A stretch of DNA of 64,000 nt from an uncultured Flavobacteriales bacterium (GTDB lineage: Bacteria; Bacteroidota; Bacteroidia; Flavobacteriales_D; Crocinitomicaceae), in assembly GCA_943789205.1 (NCBI GenBank), contig CALSTG010000001.1, positions 248,001 to 312,000 of the forward strand, read 5' to 3'. Positions within the stretch are counted from its first letter, which is position 1. Each line of letters opens with the position of its first letter. The translations under genes and the position numbers were made by a program. The notes under the pieces were generated by a model. That model was given only the letters and a program-made list of their open reading frames with translations. It searched no databases and was not told where the DNA came from. Below, one piece after another: positions 54,119-62,176 of the stretch.

Positions 54119-55366
54119 ATGCGCAATATTGAAGATTTATTTAAAAAGTCACTTAAAGACCACGAGCTTCCTTATGATAAGAAAGCTTGGTCGGAGCTGT
54201 CTAAAAAGTTAGACACAAGAAATCCCGGTGCTTCAAACGGTGTGAAATGGATTTTAGGTGCTGCAGTTATTGCTGTATTGGTAACCACTTATTTATTTGT
54301 ATCCTCAAATGAAGCTTCGAAAGAACGTCAAGCGGAATTAACCCAAATCGAGGACGCACCAGCTGATGAAATAAATAACGAAGACTTAATCAAAGCTCCG
54401 TTGCAGAGTGATTTGAAGTCTACTGACCAAAAAGCGGACAAGGAATTTGACGAAGAAATTTGTTGTGGTGATGAAGCAATTGTGGAACAAAACACAATTT
54501 TTGAAGAACGAAATGTCATATCAGAAGCGTCAACAGAACTACCACAACCTGTATACAGAGAAGTAGCAATAGAACCCAGAGCAAAAGATGAAACCAAATC
54601 GCCGCTTTATTTTGCAAAAGTTAAAGACTATTGTCTAAATAGTGAATTTTCTTACAGCAATGCGAATGATAAATCTATTTACCTTCTTTCGCCCTCAGAA
54701 AACTTGGAGGAAATAAGCGCTAAAGAATCCTTAGATATTAAGTTGGACGAAAAAGGCAAATATCAAATTGGTACGCTTAACCAAGATCAAGAATTTAAAG
54801 AGTTTGTGACCTTTATGGTTCATCAATCTTCAGTTATTCAGCTAACAGCTAAAGACTACCTCGATTTTGAAAATGGGTTGCCAGAACTGAATGTTCAAGC
54901 GTTTTCAGACCATCCTCTAGATTGGACTTTAAATGGTGAAAAAATTGCTCAAAAAAGCAATTCAGAAAACTTTTATTTATTTGACAAAGGAAGTTACATT
55001 ATAAAGGCATCTACAACAGACATTAATGGATGCCAAATCGCAGATCAGGTTAACTTTTATGTAGAAAAGAACTATAATCTCTTGGCAGTGAACGCGTTTA
55101 CGCCTAACAGTATGGATCAGAGAAACACCTCTTTTATGCCTTATGCCCTAACCAAAAGAGATGCAGCATTTAAAATGATTATTATTGATCCATCAAATGG
55201 AGCTGTTATATTTGAAACCATGAACGCTGACCAGCCATGGACAGGTATCAATAAGAATACAGGAGAACTCGTAGAAGATAAAAAATCATATGTTTGGAAA
55301 GTTGTTCTTCAAAATCCAGAAAAGGGAGAAAGCCCAGAATATATGGGAACCGTTATTCGTCTCTAA
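54119..55366 (+). CDS. Predicted membrane anti-sigma protein ending in a gliding-motility (type B CTD)-like domain
   Basis: Protein of 415 residues without a cleavable signal. Residues 1-40 are a charged cytoplasmic segment ('IEDLFKKSLKDHELPYDKKAWSELSKKLD') typical of sigma-linked Bacteroidota membrane proteins. One membrane helix spans about 43-62 ('VKWILGAAVIAVLVTTYLFV'). The extracytoplasmic part has an acidic linker with two adjacent Cys ('EEICCGDEAIV', ~117-118), a PKD-like region, and a last ~90 residues ('LLAVNAFTPNSMDQRNT' to 'KSYVWKVVLQ...YMGTVIRL') that follow the type B T9SS domain pattern. It lies 1 base after the sigma gene. As a membrane protein it should not be T9SS cargo; the domain may be a sensor. 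Confidence 0.75.
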   Translation: MRNIEDLFKKSLKDHELPYDKKAWSELSKKLDTRNPGASNGVKWILGAAVIAVLVTTYLFVSSNEASKERQAELTQIEDAPADEINNEDLIKAPLQSDLKSTDQKADKEFDEEICCGDEAIVEQNTIFEERNVISEASTELPQPVYREVAIEPRAKDETKSPLYFAKVKDYCLNSEFSYSNANDKSIYLLSPSENLEEISAKESLDIKLDEKGKYQIGTLNQDQEFKEFVTFMVHQSSVIQLTAKDYLDFENGLPELNVQAFSDHPLDWTLNGEKIAQKSNSENFYLFDKGSYIIKASTTDINGCQIADQVNFYVEKNYNLLAVNAFTPNSMDQRNTSFMPYALTKRDAAFKMIIIDPSNGAVIFETMNADQPWTGINKNTGELVEDKKSYVWKVVLQNPEKGESPEYMGTVIRL

Positions 55367-55405
55367 TTTCGCGCTATATTCTAGTAAATAGGTCGAGTTT
55401 TTCCT

Positions 55406-55413
55406 TATTTTTG
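55406..55413 (+). promoter_or_regulatory. Predicted -7 promoter box of the mutL-rhomboid run
   Basis: Reads TATTTTTG, ending 17 bases before the TTG start at 55431. It likely drives the long plus-strand run through 61458, in which spacings are -8 to +2 bases. Confidence 0.55.
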
Positions 55414-55430
55414 CTAGAAACAAGTACATA

Positions 55431-55742
55431 TTGAAATTCTTGAATTCTAATATAAAACCTAAAAAGTTCGGTTACTTCCCGAGGTACTATGACGCTCGTA
55501 AAGAAAAAACAGCACTAAAGAAAAAATTTTACGCAAAAGAAACACTTTCCGAATCAGAACGGATATTGCTCATGCGTGAAAAAATGGAGGAGAAACGTCA
55601 AGAAAATAAAGTTTCAAAAAACAGCATCTATTCTCAAAATACAAGAACCCTGGTATTATTATCGATCATTTTCGTTTTAGGTTATTTTCTCTTAAACGGT
55701 CTGGACGACATCGATCAGGTCATCTATAAACTTATGCGTTAA
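55431..55742 (+). CDS. Small membrane protein upstream of mutL
   Basis: Protein of 103 residues starting at TTG. The first ~65 residues are strongly basic and helical ('FPRYYDARKEKTALKKKFYAKETLSESERILLMREKMEEKRQE'), followed by one membrane helix at about 75-92 ('LVLLSIIFVLGYFLLNG') and a short tail. I know no function. Its stop TAA overlaps the mutL ATG by one base (TAATG), so the two are coupled. Confidence 0.75.
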   Translation: MKFLNSNIKPKKFGYFPRYYDARKEKTALKKKFYAKETLSESERILLMREKMEEKRQENKVSKNSIYSQNTRTLVLLSIIFVLGYFLLNGLDDIDQVIYKLMR

Positions 55743-57562
55743 TGGATATAATCAATCTTCTCTCTGAAAAAATATCCAATCAAATTGCTGCGGGTGAAGT
55801 TATTCAAAGACCGGCATCTGTGGTAAAAGAACTCCTCGAAAATGCTGTTGATGCGGGTGCAACCTCTATCAGAGTTCATATAAAAGATGCAGGGCGTTCG
55901 AGTATTCTTATTCAAGACGATGGAAGTGGTATGTCAGCTAAAGATGCTTCAATTTGCTTCACAAGACACGCTACAAGCAAACTTAAGGACGTTGAAGACC
56001 TTTTCAAGCTAAAGACAAAAGGCTTTAGAGGAGAAGCATTGGCTTCGATTGCATCCATAGCACATGTAACTCTCAAGACAAGAACCAATCAACAAACAGA
56101 TACTGGGACACTTATAGAAATGAATGGTGGTACGCCAACCAGAAATGAGGAATGTATTTGTGACAAAGGAACAAGTATTGAAGTCAAAAATATATTTTTC
56201 AATGTTCCCGCTCGACGCACGTTTTTAAAATCGGATACTGCTGAATTTTCTCACATTAGAAATGAATTTGAAAGAGTTGTTCTTGCCCATACTGAAATTG
56301 GATTTACGTTAACGCATAATGGAAACGAAATACACAATGTGAATCCTGGAAATTTGAGAAAAAGAATCACTGATATCTTTGGCATTAAGAGCAATGAGAA
56401 ACTTGTACCAATTGAGGAAAAAACAGATATCGTTACAATTCACGGCTTTGTTGGAAAACCAGAAAGCGCAAAAAAATCAAGAGGCGAACAATACTTTTTT
56501 GTAAACCAACGTTTTTTCAAGCATTCTTATTTTCATCATGCTGTATCTAAAGCTTTTGAACAGCTAATTTCACAAAATTCATACCCATCCTACTTCATAT
56601 ATTTCGAGATAGACACTGAAAAAATTGATGTAAATATCCATCCTACCAAAACTGAAATTAATTTCGAGGAGGGTAAGTTTATTTATTCTATTCTTCTCTC
56701 AAGTATTAAACAAGCACTAGGTAAATATAATATTGCACCCAGTATAGATTTTGAACTAGAAACAAGTTTTGATGTTCCGCTTTCACACAAGACTGAAATA
56801 CCTGTTGAACCTGAAATCAAGGTAGATCCTAATTACAATCCATTTTCTAAATTTGGCGCTAAGAAATCTTCGATCACTTCCTCAAATAAGGCATTAAATA
56901 ATCAAGGTTTTGGTAAGAAAAGTGACTCCAAGGAATGGGAAAACTTCTATGCTATTCGAGAAGAAAATAAAGAAAGTCAAACCAAGCTCATAGAACCTGA
57001 AGAAAATTATTCGAAAAATAAATACCTATTAAAAGACCGCTATTTACTAAGTAATGTCAAATCAGGTATTCTTATCATAGATACATATAGAGCCAAACAA
57101 AGAATGCTTTATGATGAAATGATGCAGCAATTTGTAACGCAACCTTTAGCCGCACAAAAACTAATGTTTCCTCTAGAATTAGCACTTGACCAAAATGAAA
57201 TGGACTCATGGATGGACTCCAACTCATTGCTTATGCAATTAGGCTTCACCTTTAAAATAGAAAATAAAGTTTTTCAATTAGAAAGCTTACCTGCTTGTAT
57301 CATTGAAAAAGATTGCAAATCATGTATTGATGGAATTACAAAAACACTAAGCTCAACGCAAAAACCTGATAAAGGAGAACTTGCGCATGAATTGATTTCG
57401 GCCATAGTTTATTCAGCATCAAAAGCCACAAAGCTTCATTCTGAACAAGAAATAGAATCTTTTATCAACCTTTTATTTTCCTGTGAGGACCACTCCTTTT
57501 GTCCTTTTGGAAAGCCAATAATGCAAACACTTACAATAGAAGAACTAACTACTAAATTCTAA
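55742..57562 (+). CDS. mutL: DNA mismatch repair protein MutL
   Basis: Mismatch-repair ATPase of 606 residues. GHKL motifs are intact: 'KISNQIAAGEVIQRPASVVKELLENAVDAGA' at 9-39 with Glu and Asn for Mg-ATP, 'IQDDGSGMSAKD' near 57, 'TKGFRGEALASIASI' near 92-106 and 'GTSIEVKNIFFNVPARRTFLKS'. The C-terminal domain starts near 430. Where endonuclease MutL proteins have DQHAxxE, this one has 447-DTYRAKQR, and the second motif CPHGRP is 587-CPFGKP, so nicking activity is doubtful. It overlaps the preceding gene by one base and precedes two rhomboid genes. Confidence 0.95.
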   Translation: MDIINLLSEKISNQIAAGEVIQRPASVVKELLENAVDAGATSIRVHIKDAGRSSILIQDDGSGMSAKDASICFTRHATSKLKDVEDLFKLKTKGFRGEALASIASIAHVTLKTRTNQQTDTGTLIEMNGGTPTRNEECICDKGTSIEVKNIFFNVPARRTFLKSDTAEFSHIRNEFERVVLAHTEIGFTLTHNGNEIHNVNPGNLRKRITDIFGIKSNEKLVPIEEKTDIVTIHGFVGKPESAKKSRGEQYFFVNQRFFKHSYFHHAVSKAFEQLISQNSYPSYFIYFEIDTEKIDVNIHPTKTEINFEEGKFIYSILLSSIKQALGKYNIAPSIDFELETSFDVPLSHKTEIPVEPEIKVDPNYNPFSKFGAKKSSITSSNKALNNQGFGKKSDSKEWENFYAIREENKESQTKLIEPEENYSKNKYLLKDRYLLSNVKSGILIIDTYRAKQRMLYDEMMQQFVTQPLAAQKLMFPLELALDQNEMDSWMDSNSLLMQLGFTFKIENKVFQLESLPACIIEKDCKSCIDGITKTLSSTQKPDKGELAHELISAIVYSASKATKLHSEQEIESFINLLFSCEDHSFCPFGKPIMQTLTIEELTTKF

Positions 57563-57563
57563 T

Positions 57564-58277
57564 ATGCTTAATAACCTGCCACAAGTAACCAAAAACCTAC
57601 TCATACTGAACATTATGTTTTATGTAGCCAGCTGGTTTCTGGAAGCTCAAGGTATAAACCTTGTAACAAAGTTTGGTGCGCATTATGTCAATTCACCTAT
57701 TTTTGAACCTTTTCAGGTCGTCACACACTTTTTCATGCATGCGAATTTTATTCACATCTTTTTCAATATGTGGATTTTCATAATGTTGGGTGGATACCTT
57801 GAAAGAGTCTGGGGACCAAAAAGATTCTTTATTTTTTACATTCTTTCGGCACTTGGAGCATTCGCTTTATTTAATGTAATAGGTGTATATGAGATAGAAA
57901 ATCTAAAAGCACAAATTATTGAACAAGGCTTTTCCATTAGAGATGTCAATGCTATGACAACGTATCATAGAACCAACGAAGTAGTGAATGAGTATTTGAT
58001 GATGATCAACACACCTATGGTCGGTGCCTCTGGTGCTATATTTGGAGTAATGGCTGCGTTCGCAATTCTTTTTCCAAACACTGAATTTAGGCTCTATTTT
58101 GCAATACCTATAAAAGCTAAATGGTTTGTTGGTGCATACTTCTTATTCGAGGTTTACCAATCTTATCTGAACGAATCTGGTGATTCAACCGCGCACCTTG
58201 CCCATGTTGGAGGTGCATTAGTTGGAGCGATTATCGTGCTGTTTTGGAGAAAAAAAGATCGAACTAATTTCTGGTAA
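57564..58277 (+). CDS. Rhomboid family intramembrane serine protease, first of a tandem pair
   Basis: Inner-membrane protease of 237 residues with six or seven helices. The catalytic Ser156 is in 'MVGASGAIFGVMAAF' and His214 in 'HLAHVGGALVGAII'. The early loop 'VVTHFFMHANFIHIFFNMWIF' contains the usual HxxxxHxxxN pattern. A loop of about 30 residues (~110-140) separates helices 3 and 4. It cuts membrane proteins within the bilayer; substrates are unknown. The second rhomboid starts immediately after its stop. Confidence 0.93.
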   Translation: MLNNLPQVTKNLLILNIMFYVASWFLEAQGINLVTKFGAHYVNSPIFEPFQVVTHFFMHANFIHIFFNMWIFIMLGGYLERVWGPKRFFIFYILSALGAFALFNVIGVYEIENLKAQIIEQGFSIRDVNAMTTYHRTNEVVNEYLMMINTPMVGASGAIFGVMAAFAILFPNTEFRLYFAIPIKAKWFVGAYFLFEVYQSYLNESGDSTAHLAHVGGALVGAIIVLFWRKKDRTNFW

Positions 58278-59165
58278 ATGCAGCAAAAAAGAAATTTATT
58301 TGAAGAGCTGAAGTTTCAGTTAAACAATGGTACGATGACGAATAAACTCGTCATTATTAACATTTGCGTATTCCTTTTGATTCACCTTTTATATGCTCTA
58401 GAAAAAATAAGTGGCAATGATATTATAAGTGTTTTCATTGAAAAGATCTTTACACTTGAGGCGACATTAATAGGGTCTTTAAGTATGCCTTGGGCATTCG
58501 TTACAAGTATCTTTTCGCACATCGGTTTGATGCATATTTTTTCTAATCTCATTTTTCTTTATTTCGCAGGAAATCTTTTTGAACGCTACTTTAATAGTAG
58601 AATGCTCTTGCTGACATACCTATTCGGAGGAATAGCAGGCGGAATCGGGGAGGTTATTTCAGCAACATTACTTTTTCCAAATGACTACCATACAGTATTA
58701 GGTGCCTCAGGTTCAGTAATGGCAATTTTTACTGCGCTTGCATTTTATAGCCCGAACACCAAGGTGTTTTTATTTGGTGTACTTCCTGTGAGATTGTTTG
58801 TCCTTGCACTATTTTTTCTCGCTAATGATTTAATAGGTATAGGAAATACTAACGATCACATTGCACATTTTGCTCATTTAGGAGGCGCTTTATTTGGATT
58901 TCTAGCCATGCAAAACCTAAACACAGATAAAAATATTTTAAGTAAAATAGATAAGCTTTTAATCAGTTCCCGTAATTTTTTAAGAAAAAAAAGAAAACGG
59001 AGTTCTGGTGAAAGAAAAGTGAAAACCGATGAAGAGTATAACTATGAGAAAAAAAATAAACAAGACCAGACAGATCGAATACTAGATAAGATTTCTAAAT
59101 CGGGTTACGATTCACTTTCTAAAAAAGAGAAGGACTTTCTTTTTAATCAAAGTAAAAATGAATAA
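58278..59165 (+). CDS. Rhomboid family protease with basic C-terminal tail, second of the pair
   Basis: Rhomboid protease of 295 residues: Ser144 in 'VLGASGSVMAIFTAL', His200 in 'HIAHFAHLGGALFGF', and 'FSHIGLMHIFSNLIFLYFAG' as the early histidine motif. After the last helix (~205) comes a ~85-residue cytosolic tail, strongly basic ('NFLRKKRKRSSGERKVK') and ending 'ILDKISKSGYDSLSKKEKDFLFNQSK', which fits the DUF6576 tail common in Bacteroidota rhomboids. It follows the first rhomboid with no spacer and overlaps the endonuclease gene by 8 bases. Confidence 0.93.
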   Translation: MQQKRNLFEELKFQLNNGTMTNKLVIINICVFLLIHLLYALEKISGNDIISVFIEKIFTLEATLIGSLSMPWAFVTSIFSHIGLMHIFSNLIFLYFAGNLFERYFNSRMLLLTYLFGGIAGGIGEVISATLLFPNDYHTVLGASGSVMAIFTALAFYSPNTKVFLFGVLPVRLFVLALFFLANDLIGIGNTNDHIAHFAHLGGALFGFLAMQNLNTDKNILSKIDKLLISSRNFLRKKRKRSSGERKVKTDEEYNYEKKNKQDQTDRILDKISKSGYDSLSKKEKDFLFNQSKNE

Positions 59166-60270
59166 AAAGAAATCTCTACCTCTTCTTATCGTAATGATTT
59201 TCCATGTTTTAATTGGATCCTGTTTACTTTTATCACTTCTTACACCCTATATAAACCCTACATTATTTCCTTTACTTCCATTTTTAGGTCTTGGGTTTCC
59301 AGTTTTAGTGGCATTCAATTTTGTATTGACTATTTTTTGGTTCTTTAAACGTAAAAATTGGTTCTGGGGTTCCTTAGTCATCGTTGCATTAAGCCTTCCT
59401 TATCAAAGGAAAATATTTTCATTCAATATACTTACTACCGACGTTCCAAAACAGGCCAATAGCAACATTAGACTCATGAGCTATAACGTGCGCTTATTCG
59501 ACCTCTACAACCCAAATTTTAAAAGTGCAAAAGCTACAAGAGACTCAATTTTTCAGTACTTCAAAATAGAAAAACCTGATGTTCTGTGTATTCAAGAGTA
59601 TTATGAGCAGGGCAAACCTTCAAGATTTAATACAATAGATTCTATTAATACAATATTGCAAAACCCAGAAGTTCATAAAAAAGGAATTCAAATACCAAGC
59701 AATAGACAAACTTTTGGTCTGGCTACATTTTCTAAACTGCCCATAATTAATAGGGGTCATGTGCAACATAAAGAGGCTTATGGTAATAATAACAATTATT
59801 GTATCTACGTGGATGTTATAAACAGTAAGGATACAATTCGTATCTATAATGTTCATTTACAATCTATAAAGCTCGAGACCAATTATAACATGAAATCTAT
59901 TAAGGATAAAGGGACTGAAAAGACCAAATCAGGATTTAAAACTGCATACAGAAAGCTAAAGAAAGCTTTTGCCATTCGTGCAAAGCAAAGTGAAGCCGTG
60001 AGTAAGCATATAGAAAATTCTCCTTATCCATCAGTCGTATGTGGTGACTTTAATGATACTCCTATATCATACACTTATCATATCTTTGAAAACAAGCTGA
60101 TTGATGCATTTAGAAACACTTCAACAGGATTTGGCTCAACATATATCGGGTTGTTACCGGCAGGTCGTATTGATTATATTTTTCACTCTAACACATTGAG
60201 CTCATCGAACTTTAAAATTCAAGAGGAAGAATTGAGCGACCATCGTGCAATTTCTTGTCTAATTTATTAA
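59158..60270 (+). CDS. Endonuclease/exonuclease/phosphatase family membrane protein
   Basis: Protein of 370 residues. Two or three helices in the first ~90 residues ('IVMIFHVLIGSCLLLSLLTPYI', 'FPLLPFLGLGFPVLVAFNFVLTIFWFF') anchor it. The catalytic domain follows: 'IRLMSYNVRLFDLY' near 103-116, 'DVLCIQEYYEQ' near 140, 'RIYNVHLQSIKLET' near 225, 'SVVCGDFNDTPISYTY' near 290, and a final 'RIDYIFHSNTL...SDHRAISCLIY'. The domain hydrolyses phosphodiester or phosphomonoester bonds of unknown substrate, probably outside the cytoplasm. It is part of the mutL-rhomboid cluster. Confidence 0.9.
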   Translation: MNKKKSLPLLIVMIFHVLIGSCLLLSLLTPYINPTLFPLLPFLGLGFPVLVAFNFVLTIFWFFKRKNWFWGSLVIVALSLPYQRKIFSFNILTTDVPKQANSNIRLMSYNVRLFDLYNPNFKSAKATRDSIFQYFKIEKPDVLCIQEYYEQGKPSRFNTIDSINTILQNPEVHKKGIQIPSNRQTFGLATFSKLPIINRGHVQHKEAYGNNNNYCIYVDVINSKDTIRIYNVHLQSIKLETNYNMKSIKDKGTEKTKSGFKTAYRKLKKAFAIRAKQSEAVSKHIENSPYPSVVCGDFNDTPISYTYHIFENKLIDAFRNTSTGFGSTYIGLLPAGRIDYIFHSNTLSSSNFKIQEEELSDHRAISCLIY

Positions 60271-60271
60271 T

Positions 60272-60892
60272 ATGTTTTTTGAAATTAACCCAAATAATAT
60301 TGATCTGAGACTTGTTGATGATACTGTACAGGTATTAAAAAAGGGTGGACTTATAATTTTCCCTACGGACTCAGTTTATGCGATTGGATGCGATCTTTCA
60401 AATAAAAAAGCACTGCATCAATTAGCCAAGTTTAAAGGTGAAAGACTTAATAAAGTTCATTTTTCTATTATCTGCAAAGATTTCACAGAACTTTCTACGC
60501 ATACTAAACAACTTGATAAACCAACCTTTAAGCTTATAAAGCAATGTTTACCTGGACCATATACCTTCATTTTGAGGGCAAGCTCAAATATTCCAAAACT
60601 TTTCGATTCAAATAAGAAAGAAATTGGTGTCCGTATAACGGATAACCTCATTACACAGGCCATAGTTGAGTCTTTAGGAAACCCAATTGCTTCAGCTTCA
60701 CTTCATGACGATGATGCACCAATACTAGAATACTTTACAGACCCTTATCATATTTTTGAAAACTACGAAAACAAAGTAGGCGTAATCATTGATGGTGGAA
60801 GAGGAAAAATAGAACCTTCTACAGTGATAGATTGCTTTACGCATAAAGAGGCTAGAATAGTAAGACAAGGAGCAGGAAAAATAAATTTATGA
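60272..60892 (+). CDS. YrdC/Sua5/YciO family threonylcarbamoyladenylate synthase-like protein
   Basis: Protein of 206 residues with the YrdC fold: 'LKKGGLIIFPTDSVYAIGCDLSNKKAL' near 23-49, 'HFSIICKDFTELSTHTKQL' near 66, 'LPGPYTFILRAS' near 93-104, 'GVRITDNLITQAIVESLGNPIASASLH' near 117-143, and 'STVIDCF' near 185. The length and 'ASASLHDDDAPI' are more like the YciO branch than the Sua5 branch. True TsaC activity in t6A tRNA synthesis is therefore possible but not certain. Its stop overlaps the next start (ATGA). Confidence 0.88.
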   Translation: MFFEINPNNIDLRLVDDTVQVLKKGGLIIFPTDSVYAIGCDLSNKKALHQLAKFKGERLNKVHFSIICKDFTELSTHTKQLDKPTFKLIKQCLPGPYTFILRASSNIPKLFDSNKKEIGVRITDNLITQAIVESLGNPIASASLHDDDAPILEYFTDPYHIFENYENKVGVIIDGGRGKIEPSTVIDCFTHKEARIVRQGAGKINL

Positions 60893-61458
60893 TTTTAATT
60901 GGAGACTGCGGCAGTAATAAAACGCCTGAAATAAGAAGAATAATTGATGATTACGTTAATTGTGAGGTGATTCCCTTAATGGATATTCAGCAAAAAAACT
61001 TGGAGAAATATGAAGGTATTGTATTATCCGGGGCACCTATTTTATTAACAGAGGAAAAAACAGATGCTTATATACAGTCTACAACATGGATTAAAAACAT
61101 TGAAATACCTCTCCTAGGCATCTGTTTTGGCCACCAGCTTATTGGGCTTCATTATGGAGGCATTGTAAAAAAAATGAAAGAAGATCGTGAACTTCAAGAG
61201 ATTGAGATTTTCGAATCATGCGCACTTTTTGATAGGCTACCAGAAGTTATTCAAATGCAGGAAGACCATTGTGAATTTGTCTCTGTTCCTAAAGGATTCA
61301 AATTGATTGCCTCATCTGATGCTTGCTTTAATGAAGCTATGACTCATAAGGAAAAAAATATTTTTGGCGTACAATTTCATCCTGAAGTTTCTGGCCTACA
61401 AGGAAGTTTATTGATTGAAAATTTTTATAAAATATGTCAATGGCAGGACACTAAATAA
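60889..61458 (+). CDS. Class I glutamine amidotransferase (GuaA N-terminal-like)
   Basis: Stand-alone GATase1 of 189 residues. The triad is visible: Cys79 in 'LLGICFGHQLIGLHYGG', His164 and Glu166 in 'FGVQFHPEVSG'. 'GIVLSGAPILLTEE' near 44 replaces the usual SGGP turn. It should release ammonia from glutamine for a partner synthetase that is not in the window, so the pathway is unknown. It is the last gene of the long run from 55431 and overlaps the convergent Crp/Fnr gene by 8 bases. Confidence 0.88.
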   Translation: MILIGDCGSNKTPEIRRIIDDYVNCEVIPLMDIQQKNLEKYEGIVLSGAPILLTEEKTDAYIQSTTWIKNIEIPLLGICFGHQLIGLHYGGIVKKMKEDRELQEIEIFESCALFDRLPEVIQMQEDHCEFVSVPKGFKLIASSDACFNEAMTHKEKNIFGVQFHPEVSGLQGSLLIENFYKICQWQDTK

Positions 61459-62122
61459 TTTCGGATATTGAAATGAGATGATCCTTCTCAATTATTGTAA
61501 TTTTCCTTCCTTTTGTTTCTATGACTGCATCCTTTTTAAATTCTCGTAACAATCTAATTACGGTTTCCGTTGCGGTACCAACAAAATTCGCCAAATCATC
61601 TCTCGACAGATTAATTGGTGCTCCCTTATATATATCATCCAATAATATTAATGCCAAGGCAGTGCGCTGGCGGACGGTTTTCTGAGCCATTGTTGTTAGA
61701 AGGTCAGCTCTATCCTGGAGCTCCTTAGAAAGCACTCGAATTACAGTATTTCGCAATTTTTCATTTGTATTGATTTCTTTCAAAAAATCAGACTTTTGAA
61801 TATAGCCGATACAAGCCTCTTCTAACATTTCTGCATCGACATTATATGTCTTATCACTCAGCATTGCTCTAAAACCTACAAGATCTCCGGCTTTTGCAAT
61901 TTCAATGATTTGCTCCTTGCCTTCAATTCCGTATTTAATAATTTTAATTAGACCGCTATGAAGATAAAAAACACCACGTGGAGTCCCTCCTTCAGAAAAC
62001 AAAACATCACCCTTATTGTATCGCTTATAAATTATTCTATCGTCATCATCTAAAGGACGCAACTTATGTACGCCTGATAAAATTTGTTCAATATGCTCTA
62101 GACAATACAGACATGTTTCCAT
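61451..62122 (-). CDS. Crp/Fnr family transcription regulator
   Basis: Regulator of 223 residues: an N-terminal cyclic-nucleotide-binding-like beta-barrel ('YKRYNKGDVLFSEGGTPRGVFYLHSGLIKIIKYG', 'IEIAKAGDLVGFRAML'), a long dimer helix, and a winged helix-turn-helix ('INLSRDDLANFVGTATETVIRLLREFKKDAVIETKG', about 163-198). The start is ATG at 62122; a TTG at 62143 is seven codons earlier. The N-terminus METCLYCLEH holds a CxxC and a third Cys lies in 'EEACIGYIQ', so an Fe-S or redox input is possible, but four FNR-type Cys are not present. The effector is unknown. Confidence 0.9.
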   Translation of the reverse strand: METCLYCLEHIEQILSGVHKLRPLDDDDRIIYKRYNKGDVLFSEGGTPRGVFYLHSGLIKIIKYGIEGKEQIIEIAKAGDLVGFRAMLSDKTYNVDAEMLEEACIGYIQKSDFLKEINTNEKLRNTVIRVLSKELQDRADLLTTMAQKTVRQRTALALILLDDIYKGAPINLSRDDLANFVGTATETVIRLLREFKKDAVIETKGRKITIIEKDHLISISEII

Positions 62123-62144
62123 GATGGTAAATAATTGAGGCAAT

Positions 62145-62166
62145 AAAAAAGGCGACTAAATCGCCG
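62145..62166 (-). terminator. Intrinsic terminator of the BNR-type T9SS gene
   Basis: On the minus strand GGCGA-TTTAG-TCGCC is followed directly by six T (62145-62150). It starts 11 bases after the stop of the gene at 62177 and lies 22 bases before the Crp/Fnr start. Confidence 0.85.
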
Positions 62167-62176
62167 CCTTTCAAAT

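Noticed and set aside
54119..55366. T9SS cargo protein
   Set aside because: There is no cleavable signal peptide, an internal membrane helix follows a charged N-terminus, and it is coupled to a sigma factor; a membrane regulator is more likely.
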